Positions 43,373 through 51,077 of a DNA stretch of 51,077 bases are shown in pieces. The stretch lies in NCBI GenBank assembly GCA_021372585.1, contig JAJFUD010000010.1, forward strand, positions 1-51,077. Reading direction: 5' to 3'. Under the pieces are notes generated by a model. It was not told the origin of the DNA. It saw only the letters and a program-made list of their open reading frames with translations, and did not search any database. How positions within the stretch are numbered: position 1 is the first letter of the stretch; each line of letters begins with the position of its first letter. The stretch comes from a bacterium (GTDB lineage: Bacteria > Caldisericota > Caldisericia > UBA6126). The position numbers and the translations under genes were made by a program.

Positions 43373-44383
43373 ATGCAAGAAAAAACCATTCATAAAGACG
43401 TGATTATCAAGGTAGATAACTTAGTAAAGTATTTTCCGATTTACGGAGGGCTGTTTGGCAAGAAAATTGCTGAAGTAAAAGCTGTGGACGACATCTCTTT
43501 TGAGGTAAAAAGGGGAGAGACATACAGTTTAGTGGGTGAATCCGGTGCAGGTAAAACCACAGCAGCCAAAACTGCTATTCGTTTATATGAACCAACAAGC
43601 GGAAAAGTGTTGTTTAATAGTTCTGATGGAAGAGAGCTGATCGATATCACCAAATTGAGAGGGGAGAACCTTCGGAAGACTCGTAAACACATGCAGGTTA
43701 TCTTTCAGGATCCTTGTGGTTCTCTCAATCCAAGAATTCCTGTCGGTGATATTATTTCTGAACCGTTGATCGTTCATGGGATTAAAAATAAAACAGAGCG
43801 GAAAGACAGAGTCGTTGCGATCATGAAGACTGTCGGTTTGAGACCGGAGTACCTGAAACGATATCAACATGAATTTTCCGGTGGACAGAGGCAGCGTATC
43901 GGTATTGCCCGCGCATTAGTGTTAAATCCTGATTTTATCGTTTGCGATGAAGCTGTTTCAGCGCTAGATGTCTCTATTCAGTCTCAGATTATCAACTTAT
44001 TGCAAGAGTTACAGCAACAATTTGGATTAACTTACCTGTTTATCGCTCATGATTTAGCAGTGGTTCGTCACATGTCTGATACAATCGGCGTTATGTACCT
44101 CGGAAAATTAATGGAAGTGGCTTCTAATGCGGTTTTATTTGAAAATCCTTTACATCCTTACACTAAAGCATTATTAAATGCTGTGCCAATCCCAAATCCA
44201 GAGTTAGATAGAAACCGGAAGATCATAATGGGAGACATCCCCTCTCCTATTAATCCGCCTTCCGGATGTCGTTTCAGAACACGCTGCCCATACGCTATAC
44301 AAGATTGTCACAAAATCATTCCAGAATTAAAACAAATCACTCCCGGTCATTTTGCTGCTTGTCTACGTATTGGACAAATTTAA
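43373..44383 (+). CDS. oppF: Oligopeptide ABC transporter ATP-binding protein
   Basis: Second ATPase of the same importer, 336 residues, starting 2 nt after oppD. Family-specific N-terminal VKYFPIYGGLFGKKIAEVKA, Walker A GESGAGKTTAAK, signature FSGGQRQRIG, Walker B FIVCDEAVSALDV and C-terminal SGCRFRTRCPYAIQDC. It heterodimerises with OppD at the permease. Confidence 0.93.
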   Translation: MQEKTIHKDVIIKVDNLVKYFPIYGGLFGKKIAEVKAVDDISFEVKRGETYSLVGESGAGKTTAAKTAIRLYEPTSGKVLFNSSDGRELIDITKLRGENLRKTRKHMQVIFQDPCGSLNPRIPVGDIISEPLIVHGIKNKTERKDRVVAIMKTVGLRPEYLKRYQHEFSGGQRQRIGIARALVLNPDFIVCDEAVSALDVSIQSQIINLLQELQQQFGLTYLFIAHDLAVVRHMSDTIGVMYLGKLMEVASNAVLFENPLHPYTKALLNAVPIPNPELDRNRKIIMGDIPSPINPPSGCRFRTRCPYAIQDCHKIIPELKQITPGHFAACLRIGQI

Positions 44384-44402
44384 CCATAAGGAGTATAGCT
44401 CT

Positions 44403-44903
44403 ATGTTAACACCTCTGGAAATATCCAAAAAAGTTTTTAAAACCTCTATGGCTGGAGGATATAACAAAAGAGAGGTCGATGAATTTTTACAGCAGTTGCG
44501 GGAAGATTATGAAATTTTATACCGTAATGTGATCGACTTGAAAGAAGAAAGTAACCGGTTTAAATCCGAAATTGATCGGTACTCCAGTACCAGTGACCAG
44601 TTGCAAAAAGCACTCACAATTGCACAGAAAACTGCTGATGAAATCAAAGTTTCTGCAGAACGTCAGGCTGATCTTTCCATTATGCAAGCCAATATCAAAT
44701 CTCAACAAATTCTTCAAAATACTGAAACGAAACTGAAACATCTGAACCAGATGTATCGCCAGTTTAGTTCTGAATTCAGTTCTTATCTTGAAACGTTCCA
44801 AAAGCTTCTGACTAAACTCGACGAGGATTCTCAAAAAGTTGAAAAACAGATATACAATCAACAAGAGATAGAAACCGGGAATACATCTGATAGTGAACAA
44901 TGA
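44403..44903 (+). CDS. divIVA: DivIVA-domain protein
   Basis: Curvature-sensing coiled-coil protein that marks poles and division sites; 166 residues. The N-terminal membrane-binding signature is LTPLEISKKVFKTSMAGGYN followed by KREVDEFLQQLREDYE. Two long coiled coils follow, and the C-terminus is acidic and polar. ATG 44403 has AAGGAG upstream; the frame is open earlier inside oppF but without a start site. It precedes lspA with overlap. Confidence 0.9.
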   Translation: MLTPLEISKKVFKTSMAGGYNKREVDEFLQQLREDYEILYRNVIDLKEESNRFKSEIDRYSSTSDQLQKALTIAQKTADEIKVSAERQADLSIMQANIKSQQILQNTETKLKHLNQMYRQFSSEFSSYLETFQKLLTKLDEDSQKVEKQIYNQQEIETGNTSDSEQ

Positions 44904-45354
44904 TAAAAAGGTAATTTGGTTATCGATCGGGCTTTTTGTTTTCATATTGATAGCAGACCGTATCACAAAATATTTAGCCGTTCGGTATTTACAGGTAAAA
45001 TCTATTCATATAATGCCTTGGATTGATTTAGTCTATGTTACGAACAAGGGGATCGTCTTTGGGCTTTTCTCAGATACGAAATTTAACCTGCTTTTTCTTT
45101 CGATTGCTTCATTGTTGATCATTTCCATCTTAATGATTTATTGGTTTAAACCGATCCCATATCCTATCATTGCTATGATTTTAGCAGGTGGAGTAGGTAA
45201 TTTGATCGACCGTATCCAATATGGCCATGTGGTGGACTTTATCAAAATACACCAATTCTATGTCTTTAATGTGGCAGATGCTTCGATCACCATTTCAATC
45301 ATTCTGTTTCTTTGGTTTTATCTATTTAAGGCTAATGGAAAAAATACAGTATAA
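44893..45354 (+). CDS. lspA: Lipoprotein signal peptidase
   Basis: Membrane aspartyl protease (signal peptidase II) that cleaves prolipoproteins, such as the OB-fold lipoprotein encoded upstream in this window. 153 residues with four hydrophobic segments. The catalytic pair is Asp115 (GHVVDFI) and Asp129 (FNVADASI), with the NLIDR motif in front. It starts at GTG 44893, overlapping the divIVA stop. Confidence 0.93.
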   Translation: MNNDKKVIWLSIGLFVFILIADRITKYLAVRYLQVKSIHIMPWIDLVYVTNKGIVFGLFSDTKFNLLFLSIASLLIISILMIYWFKPIPYPIIAMILAGGVGNLIDRIQYGHVVDFIKIHQFYVFNVADASITISIILFLWFYLFKANGKNTV

Positions 45355-46219
45355 AGAATCTGATTCAATCAGGCTGGATAAATATTTATCTGATTATTTA
45401 GGGATCACCAGGAATAAAGCACAGGACTTGATTGACGCGGGACATGTTGCGATTAATCAAAAACAGGCAAAAGCTTCTTACCGATTACAGACCGATGATT
45501 GGATCGAGTATTCTCTGGAGCCTGCCAATCCGAATCTTCTGCCAGAGAATATGGTCATTCCCATCGTCTACGAAGATGAGAATCTTCTGATTGTGAACAA
45601 ACCGAAAGGAATACTGACACACCCTACACCCAAGATACGGAATAACACTTTGGTGAATGCTTTGTTGTACCATCAAAGAGAATTGTCTCAATCCTATGGC
45701 GAAGAAAGGGCAGGGATAGTGCATCGAATTGATCGGGATACCAGCGGATTGCTGATTGTCGCTAAAAATAACAAAACACATGAGTATATCGCAGGGATGC
45801 TGAAAGACCGCCTCATCCAAAAATACTATATTGCTTTGATACATGGGCGATACCCCCATAAAAAAGCCTCTATCACCCTTCCGTTAATGCAGAATGTCAC
45901 CCGCAGGAAAATTGAGGTAAACGCCTCTGGTAGATATGCCAGGACCGATATGACTGTTATCAAGCTGTATAAGGAGTATACATTGGTTCGATTACAGATT
46001 TTCACGGGACGTACCCATCAGATTCGGGTGCACCTGGCTCATATCGGTTATCCTGTTGCCGGAGACAGGGTATATGGAAAAGAAGATGAATTCCAGGGGG
46101 GGCAGGTCTTGCATGCTCATCAATTAGGATTGATATTGCCTAACCAGGAAAAAGTGACTAATTTCTTTGCGCCGATGCCGGATTATTTTTTACAAATCCT
46201 CAGGTCCTTGCCTGTCTAA
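45335..46219 (+). CDS. rluD: Ribosomal large-subunit pseudouridine synthase, RluA/RluD family
   Basis: 294 residues. An N-terminal S4 RNA-binding domain (RLDKYLSDYLGITRNKAQDL) precedes the catalytic domain with HRIDRDTSGLLIVAK; Asp133 is the catalytic residue. FTGRTHQIRVHLAHIGYPVAGD is the family C-terminal motif. The exact 23S site cannot be assigned, although lspA-rluD is a common pair. ATG 45335 overlaps the end of lspA by 20 nt and has AAGG upstream. Confidence 0.92.
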   Translation: MEKIQYKESDSIRLDKYLSDYLGITRNKAQDLIDAGHVAINQKQAKASYRLQTDDWIEYSLEPANPNLLPENMVIPIVYEDENLLIVNKPKGILTHPTPKIRNNTLVNALLYHQRELSQSYGEERAGIVHRIDRDTSGLLIVAKNNKTHEYIAGMLKDRLIQKYYIALIHGRYPHKKASITLPLMQNVTRRKIEVNASGRYARTDMTVIKLYKEYTLVRLQIFTGRTHQIRVHLAHIGYPVAGDRVYGKEDEFQGGQVLHAHQLGLILPNQEKVTNFFAPMPDYFLQILRSLPV

Positions 46220-46270
46220 ACCTACAATCCATATTTATTAGATCGCGTGTTGATAATTCCTCAGCTTATC

Positions 46271-46299
46271 TTGAACCAATCAAGAAGCACGAGTATAAT
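46271..46299 (+). promoter_or_regulatory. Leaderless promoter of smpB
   Basis: TTGAAC (46271-46276), 17 nt, TATAAT (46294-46299); only GCCATT separates the -10 from ATG 46306. It is the cleanest leaderless arrangement in the window. Confidence 0.65.
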
Positions 46300-46305
46300 G
46301 CCATT

Positions 46306-46758
46306 ATGGAAACTGCTGAAAATGGCGTTATATTAATCGGGGAAAACAAAAAAGCTTACCATTATTACTCTATTGTCGATACTTTTGAAGCGGGAATAGC
46401 ATTAGAAGGCGCTGAAGTAAAAGCGTTACGCCAGGGAAAATTCCATTTTTCCGATAGCTATGTCGATCATCAAAATCAAGAACTTTTTTTAACAGGTTTC
46501 CATATCGAAGCAGTGCCGGTATTTGGTAAATTTAATCCTGAACGCAAGAGAAAATTGCTGTTACATCGTTATGAAATCTCCAGAATTATTGCAAGGTCAA
46601 CAGAAAAAGGGTTAACGATTATACCGTTAAAAATCTATTTTAAAAAACAACATATTAAACTTTTGATTGCGTTGGTGAAAGGTATAAATAGATATGATAA
46701 AAGACAAAAAATCAAGGAAAAGGATTCCAGGAAAGAGATTAGACATGAAATGGAATAA
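46306..46758 (+). CDS. smpB: SsrA-binding protein
   Basis: Binds tmRNA and brings it to stalled ribosomes; 150 residues, a small beta-barrel protein. Family features: YHYYSIVDTFEAGIALEGAE with VKALRQGK, DSYVDHQNQELFLTGFHI, and LVKGINRYDKRQKIKEKD. The basic C-terminal tail, which enters the mRNA channel, is present. No ssrA gene was recognised next to it. The start codon coincides with the predicted transcription start. Confidence 0.94.
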   Translation: METAENGVILIGENKKAYHYYSIVDTFEAGIALEGAEVKALRQGKFHFSDSYVDHQNQELFLTGFHIEAVPVFGKFNPERKRKLLLHRYEISRIIARSTEKGLTIIPLKIYFKKQHIKLLIALVKGINRYDKRQKIKEKDSRKEIRHEME

Positions 46759-46771
46759 GGTGGGCATCAAG

Positions 46772-49765
46772 ATGATAAAACTAAATCAACTGCTTCCATG
46801 GGTGTTAGGTTTATGTTTATTGGCTTCCGGAATTCCTACGATCCCTGTGCAGGGAGAAACTTTTCGATATGCGGTAGTTTCGCCGACAGTGAACGTCCGG
46901 AATGCCATTTCTCAAACGGCTGACATTGTGTATGTGATAAAAGAAGCCGGGAAATACCTGATTATGAGTGAGAGCAAAGATAATGAAGACAGGTTATGGT
47001 ATAAAATAAAAATCAACGAGACTATCCAGGGTTTTATTGCTTCCTGGGTGGTAGATTCTGTGATAAAGCAAGAATCAGAAACTCCGGTCAGTGGAAAAAA
47101 AGCGGTTTTGGAGCCTGGCGTGAAAATACGTCTTCAGCCATCTCTGGACGCTGAGATAGATCAAATTATCAATGCGACAGTAGAGAAAGTAATCCTGGCA
47201 GAAATCAAGGACAATGAAAACCGATCTTGGTATAGGATTCAATTGAACAGTGGAAAAATGGGATGGGTCGCTTCCTGGGTTGTCATTGTTAAATCCATTA
47301 ACACTGAGAAAAAATCAGCGACCGATAAACTGATCATTCTGGAAAATGTGAACATCCGAAAAGGACCCGGACAGGAGTATGACGTTGTAACCTACGTTTC
47401 AAGTCATATTGAAGCCAGGGGCATCGTGGAAGAAAATGACAAAAACGGGAAAGTTTGGTACCTGATTAAACTCCCCAATAATGTTGAGGGCTGGGCAGCA
47501 TCATGGGTGGTGGGAGTGAAGGCTTACTCAGAAAAAAAGGAAACCGTATCCGGTAAAAAAGTCAAGATAGAGCCTGTGGTAAATGTTCGTAAAGGACCCT
47601 CCACTACTACAGATATTGTAAAAACAGTGACCGTGGTCGCTGAGTATCCAATTTTATCCCAGGGTACCGACATCAATGGAAAAGCCTGGTATGAGATCCA
47701 ACTGGATCCCACCCTAACAGGCTGGGTAGCCTCATGGGTAGTTAAGGTAATGTCCATTACCATAAACAATGAAGTCAAGGATTCTGCTAACCTTAGAAAC
47801 GGCCCCGGCACTAATTTTGAAAAAATAGCTGATTTAAAGGCGGGAAGAACCTTTCAATTATCAGGCTCCGCTTTTAACGCTAACAAAGATACTTGGTATG
47901 CTATCCAGATTGATGGCAAGAACGGATGGATCTTTGGGCAGTTAGTTACGGTGGTCAATCCGAAAGAACTTGATATTTCAAAAATCGGTACAAAAATTAC
48001 CTTGAACGCTATAGATACAGTGGCTTATTCCGGTCCTTCCGTCCGATTTTCCAAAGTAGAAATCCCAAAAAAGGAGATTCAATATACGATTGTCGGAGTA
48101 GCAGTTAACCACGAAGGAGAAGCTTGGTTTCAAATTAACCAGGATAATGCAACGGATTTCTGGATTTTACAACAAAACCAGATGAATATTCCGGCCAAGC
48201 CTGCCCAGAAAATTACTTCACTCAGCTGGAGCAAGAAACAGCAAGGCATAGAGATTGCTTTAGCATTTGAAGAGGTCGGAGAGTTAGAATATGACTCATT
48301 TCATCTGACCAATCCCACACAGATGGTCATCGATATAAAAAATGCTGTTCTCTTTAAAAAAGAACATTTTGAGCTCATCAATCATGCGGGTGTTGTGAGT
48401 ATGAGAGTGACACAGTATTCCGTGAATCCACATATTGTTAGAATTGTATTAGAAACCTCAAAAGAATTTCAACTTATCCAGCGGGCTGAACAAAAAACTT
48501 CTTTCTTTGAGTTGACTGATTTTGCTTCTTATCAAGGCCCAAAACTAGTTGTAAACGGTCAGGAGATTGAAAACCATCTTTCTTTGAAAGAAAGCAAAGG
48601 GATCCTTTATATCCCATTGTATGTTTTCTCTAATATGGTTAATGGATTGCTATCATGGGATAAAGATAAAAATGAAGCGGTCTTGAAGTTGGGACAAAAA
48701 GAATTTCGGTTTATGCAGGATGCTAAATATGTATTGGTTTCCAGCTTAACAGGACAGGAGAAGGTTACCATTACCCATCCAGTCTCAGTGATGGGAGAGG
48801 TGATGTATATTCCCTACAACGGTTTGGAGCCGGTGTTCAAAGTGAAAACGTATTCGATTGGCAATTGGTATTATGTAGATAACCAGCTGTTAGAAATTGT
48901 CACTTCGGATGAAAAAACTAATCCTGTCATGAAATGCACTTTCTCCCTACCGGTCAATGTACAAAAAAAAGCCGGAGAAGGCATTATGCTGTTTTCATTC
49001 AAAAACACCGCGCTTGATCCTGCTTTTAAAGCGCCTTCCATGGACTTTATTGACAAAATACTATCCCTTAAGAGAACCAGCACTACGGTTTCCAGTGTGG
49101 AAATCAGCTTGTATATGAGCGCCTTTCCCACTTTGGATACAGCGAACCTTGAGGAGGAATTTACCTACGTGATCTCGATGAAAAAGTTAAAAAGCAAAGG
49201 GCTAGCCGGGAAAAAGATCATCTTGGATGCCGGTCATGGTGCATTTTCCGAAGAAAACTATTATGATACCGGCGCGATTGGGCCTACCGGGTTACTGGAA
49301 AGCGTCGTGAATTTGAAAGTAGTGCTCTCTTTAAAAACCAAGCTGGAGAAAGCCGGTGCAGTGGTCATTTTAACGCGTGACCAGGAACAAAATAAGGAAG
49401 CTTTGACCTTAGAACAACGAATCACCATGGCGAATAAGAGCGGAGCTGACCTGTATATCAGCATTCACCAAAATGCATCGATTAACCAGGAAGCGAAGGG
49501 TTCAGAGGTTTATTACTATAGTGAAGATGCCCTGGACTTTGCCGAAAAGATGCTGAAATCGCTGATATCCTTTACAGGATTAACTTCCCGGGGTTCGAAA
49601 AAACGAGGTTTTGCTGTCACCAAAGAGATAACCACGATGCCGTCCATTTTGATTGAATGTGCATTTATCTCCAATCCTGAAGAGGAAAGAATGATGCAGA
49701 GTGATAAATTTACTGAACTCATAACGGATGGTCTGTTAAAAGGTCTGCAAGTTTATTTCGAATAA
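46772..49765 (+). CDS. Secreted N-acetylmuramoyl-L-alanine amidase with SH3 repeats
   Basis: Zinc amidase that cuts the stem peptide from murein; 998 residues. A signal peptide (1-28) is followed by five bacterial SH3 repeats (about 31-95, 108-172, 185-248, 260-325, 331-395), four of them ending in (A/V)ASWVV-like strands, and a degenerate sixth (405-468). Then come an AMIN domain (about 481-580), a copper-amine-oxidase-N-like domain (about 590-715) and Amidase_3 (about 812-998). The last has the ligands of DAGHG, the Glu of LLES, the His of SIHQNAS, and catalytic Glu in LIECAFISNPEE. ATG 46772 follows AAGGTGG. smpB ends 13 nt upstream. Confidence 0.93.
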   Translation: MIKLNQLLPWVLGLCLLASGIPTIPVQGETFRYAVVSPTVNVRNAISQTADIVYVIKEAGKYLIMSESKDNEDRLWYKIKINETIQGFIASWVVDSVIKQESETPVSGKKAVLEPGVKIRLQPSLDAEIDQIINATVEKVILAEIKDNENRSWYRIQLNSGKMGWVASWVVIVKSINTEKKSATDKLIILENVNIRKGPGQEYDVVTYVSSHIEARGIVEENDKNGKVWYLIKLPNNVEGWAASWVVGVKAYSEKKETVSGKKVKIEPVVNVRKGPSTTTDIVKTVTVVAEYPILSQGTDINGKAWYEIQLDPTLTGWVASWVVKVMSITINNEVKDSANLRNGPGTNFEKIADLKAGRTFQLSGSAFNANKDTWYAIQIDGKNGWIFGQLVTVVNPKELDISKIGTKITLNAIDTVAYSGPSVRFSKVEIPKKEIQYTIVGVAVNHEGEAWFQINQDNATDFWILQQNQMNIPAKPAQKITSLSWSKKQQGIEIALAFEEVGELEYDSFHLTNPTQMVIDIKNAVLFKKEHFELINHAGVVSMRVTQYSVNPHIVRIVLETSKEFQLIQRAEQKTSFFELTDFASYQGPKLVVNGQEIENHLSLKESKGILYIPLYVFSNMVNGLLSWDKDKNEAVLKLGQKEFRFMQDAKYVLVSSLTGQEKVTITHPVSVMGEVMYIPYNGLEPVFKVKTYSIGNWYYVDNQLLEIVTSDEKTNPVMKCTFSLPVNVQKKAGEGIMLFSFKNTALDPAFKAPSMDFIDKILSLKRTSTTVSSVEISLYMSAFPTLDTANLEEEFTYVISMKKLKSKGLAGKKIILDAGHGAFSEENYYDTGAIGPTGLLESVVNLKVVLSLKTKLEKAGAVVILTRDQEQNKEALTLEQRITMANKSGADLYISIHQNASINQEAKGSEVYYYSEDALDFAEKMLKSLISFTGLTSRGSKKRGFAVTKEITTMPSILIECAFISNPEEERMMQSDKFTELITDGLLKGLQVYFE

Positions 49766-49792
49766 GTTATTTCGCTCAAGAGGGAAGATCAG

Positions 49793-49821
49793 TTTTGATT
49801 CATACTGATTTTAGATATAAT
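49793..49821 (+). promoter_or_regulatory. Promoter of tRNA-Arg
   Basis: TATAAT at 49816-49821 with a TTTTGATT -35 region (49793-49800; spacing 15-17 depending on register), 12 nt before the mature tRNA 5' end. Confidence 0.45.
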
Positions 49822-49833
49822 ATTTCTTGTTGT

Positions 49834-49907
<74 letters not shown>

Positions 49908-49912
49908 CTTTT

Positions 49913-49940
49913 TTGATGGGAAGAGGGTTTCTGGTAATAT
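49913..49940 (+). promoter_or_regulatory. Possible promoter of the recombinase gene
   Basis: TTGATG (49913-49918), 16 nt, TAATAT (49935-49940), directly after the tRNA and about 60 nt before the recombinase start. Confidence 0.35.
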
Positions 49941-50002
49941 AACCAATCAAACAATCATCACTAAATCCTATGAGACCGTTGCTGTTGAAAAGGGGGATTT
50001 TA

Positions 50003-50944
50003 GTGCCGAAAACGATGATTTTACGTAGAGAGAAATATACATGGGAAACTCTTCTGGATGATTTTTTATTAGTAAAGAAGGTTGATGGTTGTAGAGACAG
50101 GACATTACAAGATTACCGTTACCACATAAGGTTATTTTTCAAAGAATATCCAAATGCTTTGTTTGATAACACTTCATTAGTCTATGCCATTCGTTCTTAT
50201 TTTTCAAAACATTGTGCTCCTGCAACGTTTAATATTAGGCGTGAGAATTTGAAAGCCTATTTCTCATTTTTATTAGATGAAGGCATTATTGATAAAAACC
50301 CGATAACTTTTCAGAAAAGAAAAGATGAGGGGAAAGCCTATCAAATACCTGAAGAGACAATTAAGCTGTTGTTAACTCTCCCTGACAAAAGAACCTTTGC
50401 CGGCTTGAGAGACTTTTGCTTATTGCTGCTTACTTTAGATACAGGTATTAGACCAAAAGAAGCTTTAAGTATCTTGGCTAAGGATATCAACCTTGGGAGC
50501 TTTGAATTAAACATAAGGGGTATCGTCTCCAAAACCAATTCATCGAGAACATTACCTCTATCACCTTATACGTGTACGTTTTTAATGAAGTTTCTCAATA
50601 CCAGGCCTTCTTTTTGGGAATTTAATGTACCTGTTTTTTGCTCATACAATGGAAAACCCATGCTTGAATCAAGCTGGGGTCATAGACTGAAGAAATATAG
50701 CAAGCGACTTGGCTTTGCAGTGGCTCCCTATTCTCTTCGACATTGTTTTGCTCTCTATTATCTCAGGAATGCGGGAAATATCTTCACCCTTCAGCGTACG
50801 ATGGGACATACCGACCTAAACATGACGAAACGATATTTAGCATTAACCCAAGCAGATATGAAAGAGCAACACCTAACAACAGCCTCCCCGGTGAATATGT
50901 TTGTTAAGAAGAGGGTGAAAATTATATCGCCAAAGGAAATTTAA
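50003..50944 (+). CDS. Tyrosine recombinase/integrase
   Basis: Site-specific DNA recombinase, 313 residues. An N-terminal SAM-like core-binding domain (about 12-100) is followed by a catalytic domain with the first Arg in LDTGIRPKEAL, a Lys in the following hairpin, YSLRHCFA (Tyr replaces the first His of HxxR), MGHTDLNMTKRY with the His and the nucleophilic Tyr. GTG 50003 is chosen because AAAGGGGG lies 7 nt upstream. It sits 95 nt downstream of tRNA-Arg in the same orientation, the typical place of an integrase that targets the tRNA 3' end. A chromosomal Xer-like role is the alternative. Confidence 0.88.
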   Translation: MPKTMILRREKYTWETLLDDFLLVKKVDGCRDRTLQDYRYHIRLFFKEYPNALFDNTSLVYAIRSYFSKHCAPATFNIRRENLKAYFSFLLDEGIIDKNPITFQKRKDEGKAYQIPEETIKLLLTLPDKRTFAGLRDFCLLLLTLDTGIRPKEALSILAKDINLGSFELNIRGIVSKTNSSRTLPLSPYTCTFLMKFLNTRPSFWEFNVPVFCSYNGKPMLESSWGHRLKKYSKRLGFAVAPYSLRHCFALYYLRNAGNIFTLQRTMGHTDLNMTKRYLALTQADMKEQHLTTASPVNMFVKKRVKIISPKEI

Positions 50945-50977
50945 GAAATTCATTTAATGAAAATCAGAACCTTTGAG

Positions 50978-51005
50978 TTGCATAAGTCAAACCTATAAAT
51001 AAAAT
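50978..51005 (+). promoter_or_regulatory. Possible promoter of the gene at the right edge
   Basis: TTGCAT (50978-50983), 16 nt, TAAAAT (51000-51005) in the gap after the recombinase. Confidence 0.35.
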
Positions 51006-51052
51006 ACTGCATAAAGAATTACATCTTTTTTAAAGGAGAGAAAATAAAAAAA

Positions 51053-51077
51053 TTGTTCTGTCCAGATTGTGGTGAAC
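51053..51077 (+). CDS. Start of a zinc-ribbon protein, 3' partial
   Basis: Only the first residues are visible (LFCPDCGE), showing a CxxC zinc-ribbon start. AAAGGAG at 51032-51038 is a ribosome site. The start could be TTG 51053 (14 nt away) or an unusual ATA 51044 in the same frame at better spacing. It would be the first cargo gene after the recombinase if an integrated element begins at the tRNA. Confidence 0.35.

Overview
This window looks like the chromosome of an anaerobic, low-to-moderate-GC bacterium with a Gram-positive-type gene set. The signs are a clostridial-style soluble hyd/fdh operon, a pyrC-K-D-F-E operon with PyrK, DivIVA, MutS2, a DtxR-FeoA/FeoB iron operon, and an SH3-repeat cell-wall amidase. 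I would place it in Bacillota (Clostridia-like) or a neighbouring uncultivated phylum such as Atribacterota. The use of leaderless promoters at several operon heads is unusual for classical Bacillota, so the phylum stays open.

Layout. 1-1.6 kb: a frameshifted hypothetical gene running in from the left. 1.6-3.8 kb: a membrane-anchored PIG-L deacetylase and a CaiB-type CoA-transferase. 3.9-10.7 kb (+): HAD hydrolase, ddl, pyrG, uvrA and a degenerate PP2C-like protein, mostly overlapping. 10.7-12.3 kb: DsrE-like protein with a long leader, GNAT and a pentapeptide-repeat protein. 12.3-18.5 kb (-): fmdB-type zinc ribbon, pheS, pheT, mutS2. 18.6-20.4 kb (+): a single reading frame joining IspH to MiaA. 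20.4-30.9 kb (-): twelve-gene fdh operon. 30.9-35.8 kb (-): pyrCKDFE-thyX. 35.9-39.0 kb (-): lipoprotein, then dtxR-feoA and feoB. 39.2-42.3 kb (+): hisS-aspS. 42.4-46.2 kb (+): oppD-oppF-divIVA-lspA-rluD. 46.3-49.8 kb (+): smpB and the amidase. 49.8-51.1 kb: tRNA-Arg(ACG) with a tyrosine recombinase directly downstream, probably the edge of an integrative element.

How the genes work together. The fdh operon encodes a cysteine-type molybdenum/tungsten formate dehydrogenase (FdhA), a formate channel (FocA), MobA for its bis-MGD cofactor, two different NuoE/NuoF diaphorase pairs, and a front cassette of DRTGG, HATPase and ferredoxin-fold proteins normally found before [FeFe]-hydrogenase genes. 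No hydrogenase catalytic subunit is present, so the operon looks like a hyd operon in which the HydA position is occupied by NuoEF-FdhA. Two thioredoxin-fold ferredoxin domains in it have lost every cluster-binding cysteine.

The most striking single gene is the IspH-MiaA fusion. It joins the enzyme that makes DMAPP to the enzyme that puts DMAPP on tRNA A37, and the motifs of both halves look intact. Several operon heads (hisS, smpB, ispH-miaA, the fdh operon, GNAT) have a -10 box only 6-8 nt before the start codon and no Shine-Dalgarno, whereas most internal genes have good ones. No CRISPR array, insertion sequence or rRNA was seen.
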